DNA of 33,481 nt from a virus. A program made the position numbers and the translations under genes. The notes below the pieces were generated by a model, which saw only the letters and a list, made by a program, of their open reading frames with translations, did not search any database and was not told the origin of the DNA. Location: positions 1 through 33,481 of IMG/VR virus record IMGVR_UViG_3300047564_003388; one strand, written 5' to 3'. Of the stretch, positions 7,996 through 16,057 are shown piece after piece; within the stretch, counting starts at the first letter, position 1, and every line of letters starts with the position of its first letter.

Positions 7996-8026
7996 CGCCC
8001 TGACAAACCCCGGACGGTTCCCGGGT
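7992..8026 (+). promoter_or_regulatory. TTGACG-N14-GGAC start element of the recombination genes
   Basis: TTGACG (7992-7997), 14 bases, GGAC (8012-8015), GGTTCCCGGGT, then ATG 8027. The geometry equals that at 11275 and 17432 (minus). It lies at the end of the preceding gene and includes the short gap before 8027. No Shine-Dalgarno is present, so a leaderless transcript is suspected. Confidence 0.5.
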
Positions 8027-8683
8027 ATGAACACACAAAACAACGGGTTCGCCCGAGACTACATCGACGTCGCCACTCGCATCGCAGAGTTCCGCCGTCT
8101 CTACCCGACTGGGTCGCTGCGCCCGGTGAACCCAACCGAACCGATCAAGGTCGTCACGATCGGCGAGAAGACGTTCCTCGAATACGTCGCCGCCGCCTAT
8201 CGCACCCCCGACGATCCGTGCCCCGGAATCGGCATCTGCTGGGAACTCTTCCCGGGGAAGACACCGTTCACCCGCGACAGTGAGGCCGCGAACGCGGAGA
8301 CGTCGGCGTGGGGTCGTGCGATCGTCGCAGCACTCGCCGCTGACACCAAGCACGGCGTCGCGTCTCTCGAAGAGATCGAGAACGCGAAAGCCCGTCAGTC
8401 GGCACCGGCGCCCCGTCCGAAGTCCGCGATCCGCCGCGCCGTCGAGGAGTCTCCCGATGACGGCGAACCGGTGATCATCGCAACCGCGGACGCACCGAAG
8501 GCAACCGAAGCGCAGGTCAAAAAGATCGCGATCCTTCGCAAGGAACTCGCACTCGACGACAGCGCCTACCGCGATCGTCTCGGCCGTCTCTACGGGGTGC
8601 CGTCCGCGACGGAACTCTCGAAGACGCAGGCCGCCGACCTGATCGACAAGTTGCAGACCGCCCTCGACCGCCGCGAGTCGTGA
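8027..8683 (+). CDS. putative ssDNA-annealing recombination protein
   Basis: A 218-aa protein resembling actinophage proteins often grouped with ERF/Rad52-like single-strand annealing functions. The core (about 8-125) includes 'DYIDVATRIAEFRRLYPTG', 'EKTFLEYVAAAYRTPDD' and 'NAETSAWGRAIVAALAADT'. A disordered linker precedes a C-terminal helical module (about 165-215, 'ATEAQVKKIAILRKEL' ... 'ELSKTQAADLIDKL') seen on several phage recombination proteins. It sits upstream of RusA and a helicase, which fits recombination-dependent replication. The ATG has a TTGACG-N14-GGAC element upstream and no Shine-Dalgarno. The exact family is not proven. Confidence 0.6.
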   Translation: MNTQNNGFARDYIDVATRIAEFRRLYPTGSLRPVNPTEPIKVVTIGEKTFLEYVAAAYRTPDDPCPGIGICWELFPGKTPFTRDSEAANAETSAWGRAIVAALAADTKHGVASLEEIENAKARQSAPAPRPKSAIRRAVEESPDDGEPVIIATADAPKATEAQVKKIAILRKELALDDSAYRDRLGRLYGVPSATELSKTQAADLIDKLQTALDRRES

Positions 8684-8892
8684 TGCTTACCGCCCGCCAG
8701 ATCTTGGAGGCGTCCGGTCTGCCGTTCGCCCGTTTCCGTGAAACCGTCCGCGCTAACACCGCGACGGTGAACCGCTACCTCGACCAACCGATGCCGATCC
8801 TTCTCGCCGACGCCTGGTGCGTCCGGATCGGTCGTCACCCGGCCGAGGTATTCGGATTCGAACTCTGGTCGGAGGAGGCAAACCGTGCGTAG
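8683..8892 (+). CDS. small XRE-like helix-turn-helix protein
   Basis: A 69-aa protein; ATG 8683 shares a base with the previous TGA (TGATG), and GTG at 8680 would add one residue. 'ARQILEASGLPFARFRETV' followed by 'TVNRYLDQPMPILLADAWCV' and 'GRHPAEVFGFELW' matches compact Cro/XRE-type HTH proteins common in actinobacteria and their phages, where 'lG.hP.e.wg' ends the domain. It could be a Cro-like repressor or a recombination directionality factor. No nearby operator singles out either role. Confidence 0.65.
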   Translation: MLTARQILEASGLPFARFRETVRANTATVNRYLDQPMPILLADAWCVRIGRHPAEVFGFELWSEEANRA

Positions 8893-9268
8893 CCTCTGGG
8901 CGGTCGTTCAACTCGCCCGCCGCATCCAGGAACTGAAAAAGGCGCTCGTCTACAACAGCGACGCCCCGTTCTACGTCGAAGCGTCGTTTATCCCGTTCCT
9001 CGCTGATACTCGCAACAATGAGCCGACCGACCTGCTGCGTCGCCGTCGAATCGTCGAGGCTTACTTCGCGTGGAAGGGTCTGCACGTCATCCCGGTCTAC
9101 GGGTTCCAAACCGGCGACGAAGCGATTGCCCTGATCGGCCATGAGGGCTGCGTTTATCCGATCCGGGATGTCGGCGTTTCGTTCGAGCACTACGAGGTCG
9201 CAGTCACGTTCATCCGGGACGGGATGGCGATCCTCGACGCGTTCGAAACGGCAGCGGCGCTGACGTGA
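8885..9268 (+). CDS. hypothetical protein in recombination operon
   Basis: I do not recognise this 127-aa protein. It starts at GTG 8885, overlapping the previous gene by 8 bases. The N-terminal third is basic and helical ('VVQLARRIQELKKALVY', 'DLLRRRRIVEAYFAWKG'); the rest is hydrophobic and beta-like. No membrane helix, signal peptide or cysteine cluster is visible. Its place between a small HTH gene and RusA suggests a replication or recombination accessory role. Confidence 0.6.
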   Translation: MRSLWAVVQLARRIQELKKALVYNSDAPFYVEASFIPFLADTRNNEPTDLLRRRRIVEAYFAWKGLHVIPVYGFQTGDEAIALIGHEGCVYPIRDVGVSFEHYEVAVTFIRDGMAILDAFETAAALT

Positions 9269-9639
9269 TCAGGCTCACCTTTCCACAACCGAACCGACCC
9301 CTCTCGATCAACGAGGGGAACAAACTGCACTGGGCGGCACGTCGCCGGCGTCTCGAACCGTGGCGCGATGAGACGCTGCTCGCCCTGCGTGGCATCCAGA
9401 CCGAAGAGGGCATCGAATACCCGGCCCGGATCTCCGTCCAGGTGACGTTGACGTTCCCCCGGGCTGCTCGCCGCGACCCTCACAACTACACCGGCACCGT
9501 CGTCAAGACGATCTGCGACGCGATCGTCGCGTCCTCCCTGGTCCCTGACGACACCGCCGAATGGGTCGTCGTTCTCGACCCGATCATCCGCATCGCATCC
9601 GACGACACCTGCACCGTCACTATCGAAAGGACAAAATGA
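9265..9639 (+). CDS. rusA: RusA-like Holliday junction resolvase
   Basis: A 124-aa endonuclease of the RusA family, which cuts four-way DNA junctions made during recombination and replication. The signature is 'RRDPHNYTG' (69-77) followed by 'ICDAIVASSLVPDD' (83-96). Candidate catalytic acids are Asp71, Asp85 and Asp95/96. The second acid of the E. coli 'RDxDN' motif is His73 here, a variant that I believe is common in actinophage RusA proteins. The GTG start overlaps the previous stop as GTGA, and the end overlaps the helicase start as ATGA. Confidence 0.88.
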   Translation: MIRLTFPQPNRPLSINEGNKLHWAARRRRLEPWRDETLLALRGIQTEEGIEYPARISVQVTLTFPRAARRDPHNYTGTVVKTICDAIVASSLVPDDTAEWVVVLDPIIRIASDDTCTVTIERTK

Positions 9640-11240
9640 AACCCCTCGCGAACTCCGCAGCCGAGCAACTCGTCATCGGTTCCGTGATCTCAAACCCGGA
9701 GGCGATCGACCTGGTCGCCGAGAAACTCGGACCGGGTGACTTCTACGAGCCGCGTATCGGCACAATCTACGCCGCGGCCGCGCGTCTCGCGCTCGCCGGG
9801 AAAAGTGGCGCCCCAGCCCTCGTCGAGGAACTACGTGCTGCGGGTGAACTCCAAAGCGTTGGAGGCGACAAGGCCGTCGCGTTCCTCGCCGGGAAAGGCG
9901 TCAAGAGTCTCGACGAAGTGAAAGAGGCGATGCTGATCGTCCGCGATCTTGCGGGCAAGCGTGAGAAGGCGGCGAAAGCCTATCGGGTCGCGTCCGCACT
10001 CGCCTCCGGTGGTGAGGCCTCCGGTGAACTTGAAGAACTTCTCGCCGACACCGACACCGACGGCGAAGGCTGGACGGATCTCGGTGGGGTCGTCTCCGCG
10101 ATCGTGACCGGCACGCACCGTCGTCTCGAACCGACGCTGCTGCGACGCAAAGACGGCGCCGCGCTGCTCTACCAGAACCGGCTCAACTGGATCAGTGCCC
10201 CGCCGGAATCGATGAAGTCCTGGCTCGCGAAACTTGCGTGCGTTCAACTAATGGAGGAGGGCAATCCGGCCGTCTACGTCGACTTCGAAGAGTCCGACGG
10301 AACTTCCTGCGCCGAACGTATCGTCTCGATCGCGCTCGGTCGTGGTCACAGTATCGGAACGGTTCGCGACTGGGTCGAAGGCCCGGAGGAGAACGGTCAA
10401 CGCAACTCCGCCGGTCGTCTCTTCTACTACCGCGCAGCAACAACCGGTCTCGACACCGCCGCCCGCGCACAGATCATCCGCGTCGTCCGGTCCCGGAACG
10501 TTTCTCTCGTCGTTCTCGACGGCGTTGCCGCCGCGATGAGTTCGCACATCCCGGCCCTCGAAGAGGACAAGGCCCGCGACGTCAACCTCTGGCTCTCCGG
10601 GTTCGCGTGGCCCCTCGTCGCACTCGGCGCCGGCGTTCTCTGCGTCGACCACGTCACCAAAAACGCGCAACAGGCACCAGGGTCGTTCGCGGCCCGTTCG
10701 CCTCGTGGATCCGGTGCGAAACTCGCAGCGGTCTCTGGCACCGCGCTCACCTCACAAGTGCGAGAACCGGGCAGCGCCTGGACGATCGGCCGGGTAGACA
10801 TTGACGTCGTCAAGGACCGCCCGGGACGCGTGAAGGTGACCACCCGACAGAACCGTCGCTGCGTCGCGATGCTCGTCTCGACCCCGAAATCCGAAGGTGC
10901 GATCGAGTCGACCGCCCTCGAACTTCTCTCCCCGGAGGAAGCCGCCGAGATCCAGGCCGAGAAACGCTGGGACCTCATCTGCGCCGAACTCGCGTCGAAA
11001 CTTCTCGCCGACGCGGGCGAACCTCTCTCGAAGACCGAGATCCGCGACACCCTCAACGAACGCCGGAAGGCGAAAGGCGGGGCCGGCTGGCGGAGTCAGA
11101 CCTTGACCGATGCCATCGACTTCCTCGTCACGAAAGGCTGGGCGACCGTCGAAAAGGACGGCAAGACTCAACTACTCGGTCACGTGAAAACCTACCTCGC
11201 CGAGTATGGGGACCAGCACATCGACGACAACCCGTTCTGA
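9636..11240 (+). CDS. DnaB-N / RepA-like replicative ATPase (helicase)
   Basis: A 534-aa protein. Residues 1-100 look like a DnaB N-terminal domain ('SAAEQLVIGSVISNPEAID', 'GDFYEPRIGTIYAAA'). Residues about 165-430 are a RecA/RepA-type ATPase: a degenerate Walker A 'APPESMKSWLAK' (188-199) with Lys194, and a Walker B strand ending at Asp295 in 'VSLVVLDGV'. The last 90 residues look like a winged helix ('LSKTEIRDTLNERRKAKG' ... 'FLVTKGWATVEKDGK'). It is probably the phage replication initiator or helicase; no polymerase or primase gene is present, so host enzymes would be used. ATG 9636 follows GAAAGGA. Confidence 0.8.
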   Translation: MKPLANSAAEQLVIGSVISNPEAIDLVAEKLGPGDFYEPRIGTIYAAAARLALAGKSGAPALVEELRAAGELQSVGGDKAVAFLAGKGVKSLDEVKEAMLIVRDLAGKREKAAKAYRVASALASGGEASGELEELLADTDTDGEGWTDLGGVVSAIVTGTHRRLEPTLLRRKDGAALLYQNRLNWISAPPESMKSWLAKLACVQLMEEGNPAVYVDFEESDGTSCAERIVSIALGRGHSIGTVRDWVEGPEENGQRNSAGRLFYYRAATTGLDTAARAQIIRVVRSRNVSLVVLDGVAAAMSSHIPALEEDKARDVNLWLSGFAWPLVALGAGVLCVDHVTKNAQQAPGSFAARSPRGSGAKLAAVSGTALTSQVREPGSAWTIGRVDIDVVKDRPGRVKVTTRQNRRCVAMLVSTPKSEGAIESTALELLSPEEAAEIQAEKRWDLICAELASKLLADAGEPLSKTEIRDTLNERRKAKGGAGWRSQTLTDAIDFLVTKGWATVEKDGKTQLLGHVKTYLAEYGDQHIDDNPF

Positions 11241-11250
11241 CCTCGGGAAG

Positions 11251-11269
11251 TGCGTGCCCCCAGCGCGCG
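11251..11269. promoter_or_regulatory. TGCG dyad before the sigma gene promoter
   Basis: TGCGTGCC-CCC-AGCGCGCG, one of six intergenic copies of a 19-bp dyad. It lies directly upstream of the TTGACG element, a typical activator or repressor position. Confidence 0.55.
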
Positions 11270-11274
11270 AACAC

Positions 11275-11308
11275 TTGACGGTTCCACGGTTCGCGGACCA
11301 TCTTCGGT
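11275..11308 (+). promoter_or_regulatory. TTGACG-N14-GGAC promoter of the sigma gene
   Basis: TTGACG (11275-11280), 14 bases, GGAC (11295-11298), CATCTTCGGT, ATG 11309. TTGACGGTTCC is shared with the leftward promoter at 17432. CATCTT at 18 bp from TTGACG is an acceptable -10. Transcription would then start at or next to the ATG. A TGCG dyad (11251-11269) ends six bases upstream of TTGACG. Confidence 0.55.
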
Positions 11309-12157
11309 ATGGCACACACAGGGGAGAACCCCCTCTCTCGACAACTATCCGAAGACCGGTTCGCACCGTTGACAAGTGACGACCAGACGCGAATCATCCG
11401 TGACCTCGCACAGGCAATCGCCGATTGTGACAACAAGGCCGAACAACGCATACGGCACGAACTCATCGAACGACATCTTCGTCTCGTCCTCTCCCTGACG
11501 AAAGGCTACGAGAAACGTCTCGACCAGGAGGAAGCGTTCGCCGTCGGCGTGCTCGCCCTCTCGGAAGCGATGCAGCGTTGGAACCCTGCCCCGGGCGGGA
11601 TGAGTCCGTATCAGTGGGCGAAGCGCTGGATCACGACGGCGCTGAACAAGGCGGTCGACGCGGCCCGCACGATCCGGATCCCGTCGCAGGTCGCCTACTC
11701 CGCGGCGCTGAACACCCGGACCGTGAAAGAGACCGAGGCCCGGCTGGGGCGTCGTCTCTCCGCCGAGGAGATCGAGACCCTCACCAATGGCGAACGCCGG
11801 CTGGAAGACCTCCCGCTCGCTGACGTTTCCCTGGACGCCCCGCCGCCCGGGTATGCCAAAGAGGACGACGCCGCAACTCTCGCCGAGGTGACCGCGTCAA
11901 CCGACCGCCCGATCGAGGATGAGATAACTCGCGACGACCTGCACGCCCGGGTTCGCCGGTCGCTGCGGGCGCTGACCGATCAGGAACGTCTCGTGATCGA
12001 GCACCGGTTCGGTCTCAATGGCGCCGAAGGCCGCACCCTCGCCGAACTCGGAAAGATGCTCGGCACCTCCGGCGAAGCGATCCGACGTCTCGAAGCGTCC
12101 GCCCTCGCCAAACTCACACACCCAGCAAACCCCGACGACCTCGGCGGGATGCTCTAA
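11309..12157 (+). CDS. sigma-70 family RNA polymerase sigma factor
   Basis: A 282-aa protein with recognisable sigma regions: region 2 about 45-110 ('RHLRLVLSLTKGYEKRLDQE', 'SPYQWAKRWITTALNKAVDA'), region 3 about 120-155 ('RIPSQVAYSAALNTRTVKET'), a poorly conserved acidic linker, and region 4 about 208-272 ('LTDQERLVIEHRFGLNG', 'RTLAELGKMLGTSGEAIRRL'). It lacks region 1.1 and resembles group 2 factors. It should direct RNA polymerase to phage promoters. Its own start has TTGACG, N14, GGAC, N10, ATG and no Shine-Dalgarno, with a TGCG dyad just upstream, so it may be regulated by phage factors. Confidence 0.92.
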   Translation: MAHTGENPLSRQLSEDRFAPLTSDDQTRIIRDLAQAIADCDNKAEQRIRHELIERHLRLVLSLTKGYEKRLDQEEAFAVGVLALSEAMQRWNPAPGGMSPYQWAKRWITTALNKAVDAARTIRIPSQVAYSAALNTRTVKETEARLGRRLSAEEIETLTNGERRLEDLPLADVSLDAPPPGYAKEDDAATLAEVTASTDRPIEDEITRDDLHARVRRSLRALTDQERLVIEHRFGLNGAEGRTLAELGKMLGTSGEAIRRLEASALAKLTHPANPDDLGGML

Positions 12158-12174
12158 CCCGAAAGGACCCGACC

Positions 12175-12837
12175 GTGACCGACCCTCACGTGATCACCAT
12201 CAACCCCGACCTCGCCGAGGTCACCTTCGACGTCGAACGGATGAAAGCGTTCTACGCAAACTGGGGGATCGACCTGCGGACCACCGACGCGGTGAAGTTT
12301 CGAGAGGTCCGAGAAGGCGGCCGCAAACTCGTCGAGAAGGCCTGCGTCCGTTGCGAGGAGTTGCGACCCGGCGACCAGTTCCGGCAGGTCATCCAACGCA
12401 TGCCCGACGGGACGGTTCGTTCCGGGCAACGCGTCCGGGTCTGTATGGACTGCGAAGCGGTCAACGAGTCAAAAAAGAACCAGGCCAAAACGAAACGCGC
12501 CTACACCCGCCGCCAACCGAAGGCGCAAGTCTGCAAGACCTGCGGCGTCAAAAAGGACCCGGAGAACTTCGTCCCGGCCGACCCAGCGCATCCCGCCTAC
12601 GGGTTCACCGAGCACTGCCTCGACTGCCGGCGTGACCTCCGCAAACCGCCCTACGGGGTGAAGACCTGCCCGGGCTGCGATCAGGAAAAGCACCAGCAGG
12701 AGTTCCGGACGAAGGCCGATGGCACCCGGTCAGTCGGACGACCATTCGTGGACTGCCTTGACTGCCGGGCCGAGGCCGAGACGGTGAAGGATGCCCGCTG
12801 CACCGTCTGCGCCGGGACGGGCCGCCGGAAACGCTGA
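12175..12837 (+). CDS. tandem zinc-ribbon protein
   Basis: A 220-aa basic protein with seven CxxC pairs: Cys57/60, 90/93, 120/123, 148/151, 165/168, 194/197 and 209/212. The first six make three ribbons of the type 'CxxCG..K....F' ... 'CxDCR', each about 30-40 residues, plus a terminal half-ribbon. Such modules occur in phage proteins related to recombination endonuclease VII and in nucleic-acid-binding regulators; no nuclease motif is obvious here. It starts at GTG 12175 with GAAAGGA upstream. It follows the sigma gene by 17 bases and is probably co-transcribed, but its role is unknown. Confidence 0.7.
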   Translation: MTDPHVITINPDLAEVTFDVERMKAFYANWGIDLRTTDAVKFREVREGGRKLVEKACVRCEELRPGDQFRQVIQRMPDGTVRSGQRVRVCMDCEAVNESKKNQAKTKRAYTRRQPKAQVCKTCGVKKDPENFVPADPAHPAYGFTEHCLDCRRDLRKPPYGVKTCPGCDQEKHQQEFRTKADGTRSVGRPFVDCLDCRAEAETVKDARCTVCAGTGRRKR

Positions 12838-12989
12838 CCCGGCAAGGGTTCCAGGAACCCGCACGGTTCGCGAAAATAGCGGGAACTCGCGACGGGAGCA
12901 CCCGGTCCGTGACTTACCTACTTGCCGATTTCTCCGCTGCGCGCACGGTTCCCCTTGCCGGATAACGACCCCCGGCGAGGAGAACAACA
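12838..12989 (+). promoter_or_regulatory. recombinase leader region
   Basis: This 152-base gap holds the GGTTCC palindrome (12846-12860), two copies of GCACGGTT (12861 and 12943), a GCACCCGGTCC-GTG start-like element (12898-12911) opening an 18-codon frame to TAA 12963-12965, and the strong Shine-Dalgarno GAGGAG (12977-12982) of the recombinase. I see no clear -35/-10 pair. An attP site could lie here or in 15828-16057, but none can be identified without the host sequence. Confidence 0.45.
12846..12860. promoter_or_regulatory. perfect palindrome GGGTTCC-A-GGAACCC, candidate operator
   Basis: A 15-bp perfect dyad lies 130 bases upstream of the recombinase start. A matching dyad (GGTTCC-n-GGAACC) overlaps the promoter region at 17415-17427, and GGTTCC half-sites occur near the starts at 8027 and 11309. 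It is absent from the coding regions I compared. A shared repressor or activator is the natural inference. Confidence 0.5.
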
Positions 12990-15827
12990 ATGAAGAGCAA
13001 CTTCTACCCCCGGGAAGCACCGAAGGCCGCTACCGGAACCGCACTGCCGCAGAACCGCAAAACCACCTCTCACCGCGAGGCGGAGCGCCGGGCGAGCCGG
13101 CTCGCCGCACGCATCGGAACCGGGAAGCACTTCCCGCGCGCCTTCGCCCTGCGCGAGTCGGACGAGAACGCCCTCTCCGAGTTGGAGAACCTGATGGACT
13201 ACGCGTGCCGCCCCTACGCCGATGACGACGACGTCGCGGAGTTCCTCGGACACGGGATCGCGTTCGCACATAAGACCCGCGAAGGTGAGGAACTCCGGGC
13301 GCGCTACAACGCCCGCACCCTGACCGGCGGACAGTCAGGCCGCAAGACGATCGGCTGGGTGATCGAGGTCGGCCGGACCCTCTTCGTGATCTCCCTCTAC
13401 TCGGCGGCGAAGACGAACGAGACCGAGACGAACGACTTCACCGACGCCCTCTCCGATCTCGTCGAGCGGCACTCGGTCGAGCACGTGATCACCGGACCGT
13501 TCACCCGTCTCGTCCGTTCGAAGAAGCACGGGATGACATTCGGCGATGCGTGCGAGCGTGCCCGAACCACGGTCCACGCCTACGGTCGCATCCCGGCAGA
13601 GGTCTACACCCCACGCGGCCGGGAACTCTTCGACCGGATGGTCGAGGAGGCCGTCTACGACTACAACCTCACCGTCGACCGACTCACCCGGGGCGCGCAC
13701 GCGAAACTAATGAACGGAGAATGGGCGAAAGCCGAGGATACTCTGCCGTCCCTCGGCTGCTACAAGTTCGAAGAGACCGCGCCGGGAGCACGCAAACCGT
13801 CCGCCCGGGTGATCCCCGACCTTTCGAAGATCGACCTCGTCCGCGACTTCCTCAACTGGGGAGCGTCCGACCTGACCGAATACCAGATCGCCGAGAAACT
13901 CGCGACGAAATACCAGTGGGGTTCCGAGGTTCTTCGCAGACTTCTCAACGACCCGAAGGCGACCGTCCTCGACGCCCGAAACCCTGATCTCGTCGTCCGT
14001 CACCTCTGGCGTCACCTCGACCTCTTCGAGACCGGCGTCTATCTCTACGAGCAGCGGATCCCGGGACCGGAGGAGAACGTCCGCACCGACGTCCAGGAAA
14101 CCTGGCGTGAGATCGGCCGCGTGAAGTTCCTCTCGACCGAACTCGACTTCGGTCACCACCTGCTGCCCGAAGGTCGCTGGGTCGAACCAGAGTTGATCGC
14201 GAAGGTCCGCGAGAAGCGTCTCGGCTCGAACCGCAAGACACTCGGCACCGGCCGCGCTGCATCTCGCCACGTCGAGCGCAAACCACTCACCGGGTTCGAT
14301 TCGTGGAGCGACGAAACGTTCGAGTGGCGTCTTCTCTCGTTCTCGCACGACCCCTACCAACTTGCGCGCCGGGAGCACGCAAAAACACGCGACAAGCGCA
14401 CAGGCCGGCGACTCGGCTGGAAGAAAGAGGAGGCCGAGGTCGTCGCCGCAATGGATCCTACCACCCTGCACAGCACTCTCGCCGACGCGATCGTGACCGC
14501 CCTGGGGTCGTCCGGTATCAACTGGCAGCGCGAACTTTCGAGCAAGCCCCGGAAGCGCACCGTCGACGTCGCGACCGTCGAAGCAGAACTCGCCACAGTC
14601 CGCAAGGCCGCCAAGCGTGCGCAGACTCTTTACGGTCTCGCCGCTGAAATCTACGCCGAAGACGAGACCGAGGCGAACCGCATCGCGCTCAAAGAGGCGA
14701 CGAAAGAGAAGGCCCGCGCCGAGCACGAGATCCGCGAACTCGAAGCGCAACTCGCCGCCGCCGCGATCTCAATCGACGTCCCGGGACTGACCGAAGAGGC
14801 GCAGGTCCAGGTCAACGGCATCCTCGCCGCCCTCTCACTGCTCACCAGGACAGAGACGAAGGCGCCGGCCGCGCTGAACCTCGCACTCCGCGACCACCTG
14901 ATCGACCTACGCGCGAGCGTGGTCGACGGCGGATCGCACGTCGAAATCTCCGTCTACGTTTCCGTCTCAACCGACGAAGGTCCGGCGCTGCTCGGCCCGG
15001 TCACCTGCAAGGTGCTCAACACTCGCCGCACCGACAAGATCCGCGCCCGGCGTGAAGGCGTTCTCGAACGCCGGTTCCGTGACGGACAGACCCTCGAAGA
15101 GATCCGAACCGAACTCGGGTTCACCACCATCGCGAAGGTCTCCCGAGCAATCCACGACGAGTTTCGCAAACTCGGAATCGTTCCGTCGCAAGGTCTTCGC
15201 GTCGCGGCGATCGACTGCCCGATCCCGGAGACCCGCGCAGTCATCTTCGCAATGATCGAAGCGGCACAGAACGACGAACCCTTCCGGGTTCCCGCCGGGA
15301 TCGACCCGGCGTTCGCGTCGCAGGTCCGGGCGACCTACTCTTCGGAGAACGGCTGGGTCTATTCCTGGGCGCTCGACTCGCAGGAAACGCAACGTGGCGC
15401 AATCGCAGCGGCCGCGGCCGCCGGGGACGACGGTCTCGACTGGAACCTCTTCTACCGGGACGTCCTGCCGAAGATCACCGACGGCAACGCGAAACTCGTC
15501 GCCGAAGACCTCGTCCGCGGCAAGCGTTCACGTGCCAAGAACGGCGCGCACCTCGCCCCGATCTTCGAACGGTCCGACACCTGGCACGGTAAGGCGACCG
15601 ACCGGCGAGTCTGGGTCCGGTCCTGCCCGTTCTGCGGCACCCGCACCCTCGACCACCCGATCCGCGTTCCGGAGGTTCCGGGGGGTCTGATCTGCTCGAC
15701 CTGCCGACGTGCGCCGGAACTTCCGACCGTCGTCTACCCGGAAGGCTACGCCGAGGAATGGGTCGGTCCGCGTGGGGTCTTGAAACAGACCGGCGAAAGC
15801 GCATCGGGAACCGTCCGACGCATCTGA
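12990..15827 (+). CDS. very large serine-recombinase-like integrase
   Basis: A 945-aa protein, far longer than usual large serine integrases (about 450-700). Evidence for the family: 'FTRLVRSKKHG' (Arg173/Arg176) resembles the RLxR helix of the catalytic domain; 'EEAVYDYNLTVDRLTRGAHAKL' matches the long E helix; about 235-360 resembles the Recombinase domain ('PSLGCYKF', 'YQIAEKLATKYQWGSEVLRRL'); about 525-590 is a coiled coil. Unusual additions are an HTH (about 690-730) and a C-terminal ribbon Cys879/882 and Cys902/905. I cannot place the catalytic serine with confidence. It would integrate the phage at attB. ATG 12990 has GAGGAG seven bases upstream. Confidence 0.72.
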   Translation: MKSNFYPREAPKAATGTALPQNRKTTSHREAERRASRLAARIGTGKHFPRAFALRESDENALSELENLMDYACRPYADDDDVAEFLGHGIAFAHKTREGEELRARYNARTLTGGQSGRKTIGWVIEVGRTLFVISLYSAAKTNETETNDFTDALSDLVERHSVEHVITGPFTRLVRSKKHGMTFGDACERARTTVHAYGRIPAEVYTPRGRELFDRMVEEAVYDYNLTVDRLTRGAHAKLMNGEWAKAEDTLPSLGCYKFEETAPGARKPSARVIPDLSKIDLVRDFLNWGASDLTEYQIAEKLATKYQWGSEVLRRLLNDPKATVLDARNPDLVVRHLWRHLDLFETGVYLYEQRIPGPEENVRTDVQETWREIGRVKFLSTELDFGHHLLPEGRWVEPELIAKVREKRLGSNRKTLGTGRAASRHVERKPLTGFDSWSDETFEWRLLSFSHDPYQLARREHAKTRDKRTGRRLGWKKEEAEVVAAMDPTTLHSTLADAIVTALGSSGINWQRELSSKPRKRTVDVATVEAELATVRKAAKRAQTLYGLAAEIYAEDETEANRIALKEATKEKARAEHEIRELEAQLAAAAISIDVPGLTEEAQVQVNGILAALSLLTRTETKAPAALNLALRDHLIDLRASVVDGGSHVEISVYVSVSTDEGPALLGPVTCKVLNTRRTDKIRARREGVLERRFRDGQTLEEIRTELGFTTIAKVSRAIHDEFRKLGIVPSQGLRVAAIDCPIPETRAVIFAMIEAAQNDEPFRVPAGIDPAFASQVRATYSSENGWVYSWALDSQETQRGAIAAAAAAGDDGLDWNLFYRDVLPKITDGNAKLVAEDLVRGKRSRAKNGAHLAPIFERSDTWHGKATDRRVWVRSCPFCGTRTLDHPIRVPEVPGGLICSTCRRAPELPTVVYPEGYAEEWVGPRGVLKQTGESASGTVRRI

Positions 15828-15855
15828 ACAGACCGACAGAACGGAAAACGGACCG

Positions 15856-15904
15856 AAAGAGAGCGGAAAACGGGCACCAGCGGCCCAGAAACCGCTCTCT
15901 TTTT
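15856..15904 (+). terminator. Rho-independent terminator after the recombinase
   Basis: AAAGAGAGCGG (15856-15866) pairs with CCGCTCTCTTT (15892-15902), eleven base pairs around a 25-base loop, and the stem runs into TTTTT (15900-15904). It is 29 bases past the recombinase stop. It is the only hairpin in the window with a proper T-run. Confidence 0.7.
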
Positions 15905-16027
15905 GCGTCTGCTGCGCGACGAGGGCGTTTATGGGGTCCAGGTCACAAAACGGTCCTGCGGCCAGCACAGGCGTTCCTGGCGCGTCTGGTGAGGAGTTGA
16001 GAAAAACCCCGGGCGACAACCTTGCGC

Positions 16028-16046
16028 TGCGTGCCCCCGGCGCGCA
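16028..16046. promoter_or_regulatory. TGCG dyad, best copy (before 16058)
   Basis: TGCGTGCC-CCC-GGCGCGCA: 8-bp arms around CCC, with one T-C mismatch between arms. It ends 12 bases before the start of the microprotein gene. Five further copies are found, all between genes. Confidence 0.6.
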
Positions 16047-16057
16047 GAGTATGGAGT

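Larger units (their letters stand above)
15828..16057. other. intergenic region between recombinase and microproteins
   Basis: This 230-base gap contains the terminator (15856-15904) and the TGCG dyad (16028-16046). The stretch 15905-16020 has no convincing gene; a 61-codon frame from ATG 15931 has no ribosome-binding site or recognisable protein. GCGGAAAACGG-type repeats occur at 15840 and 15862. It is one of two candidate locations for attP. Confidence 0.5.

Noticed and set aside
13707-14750. 347-codon minus-strand frame inside the recombinase gene
   Set aside because: Antisense to a continuous 945-codon gene with a strong ribosome-binding site; no motif or start signal.
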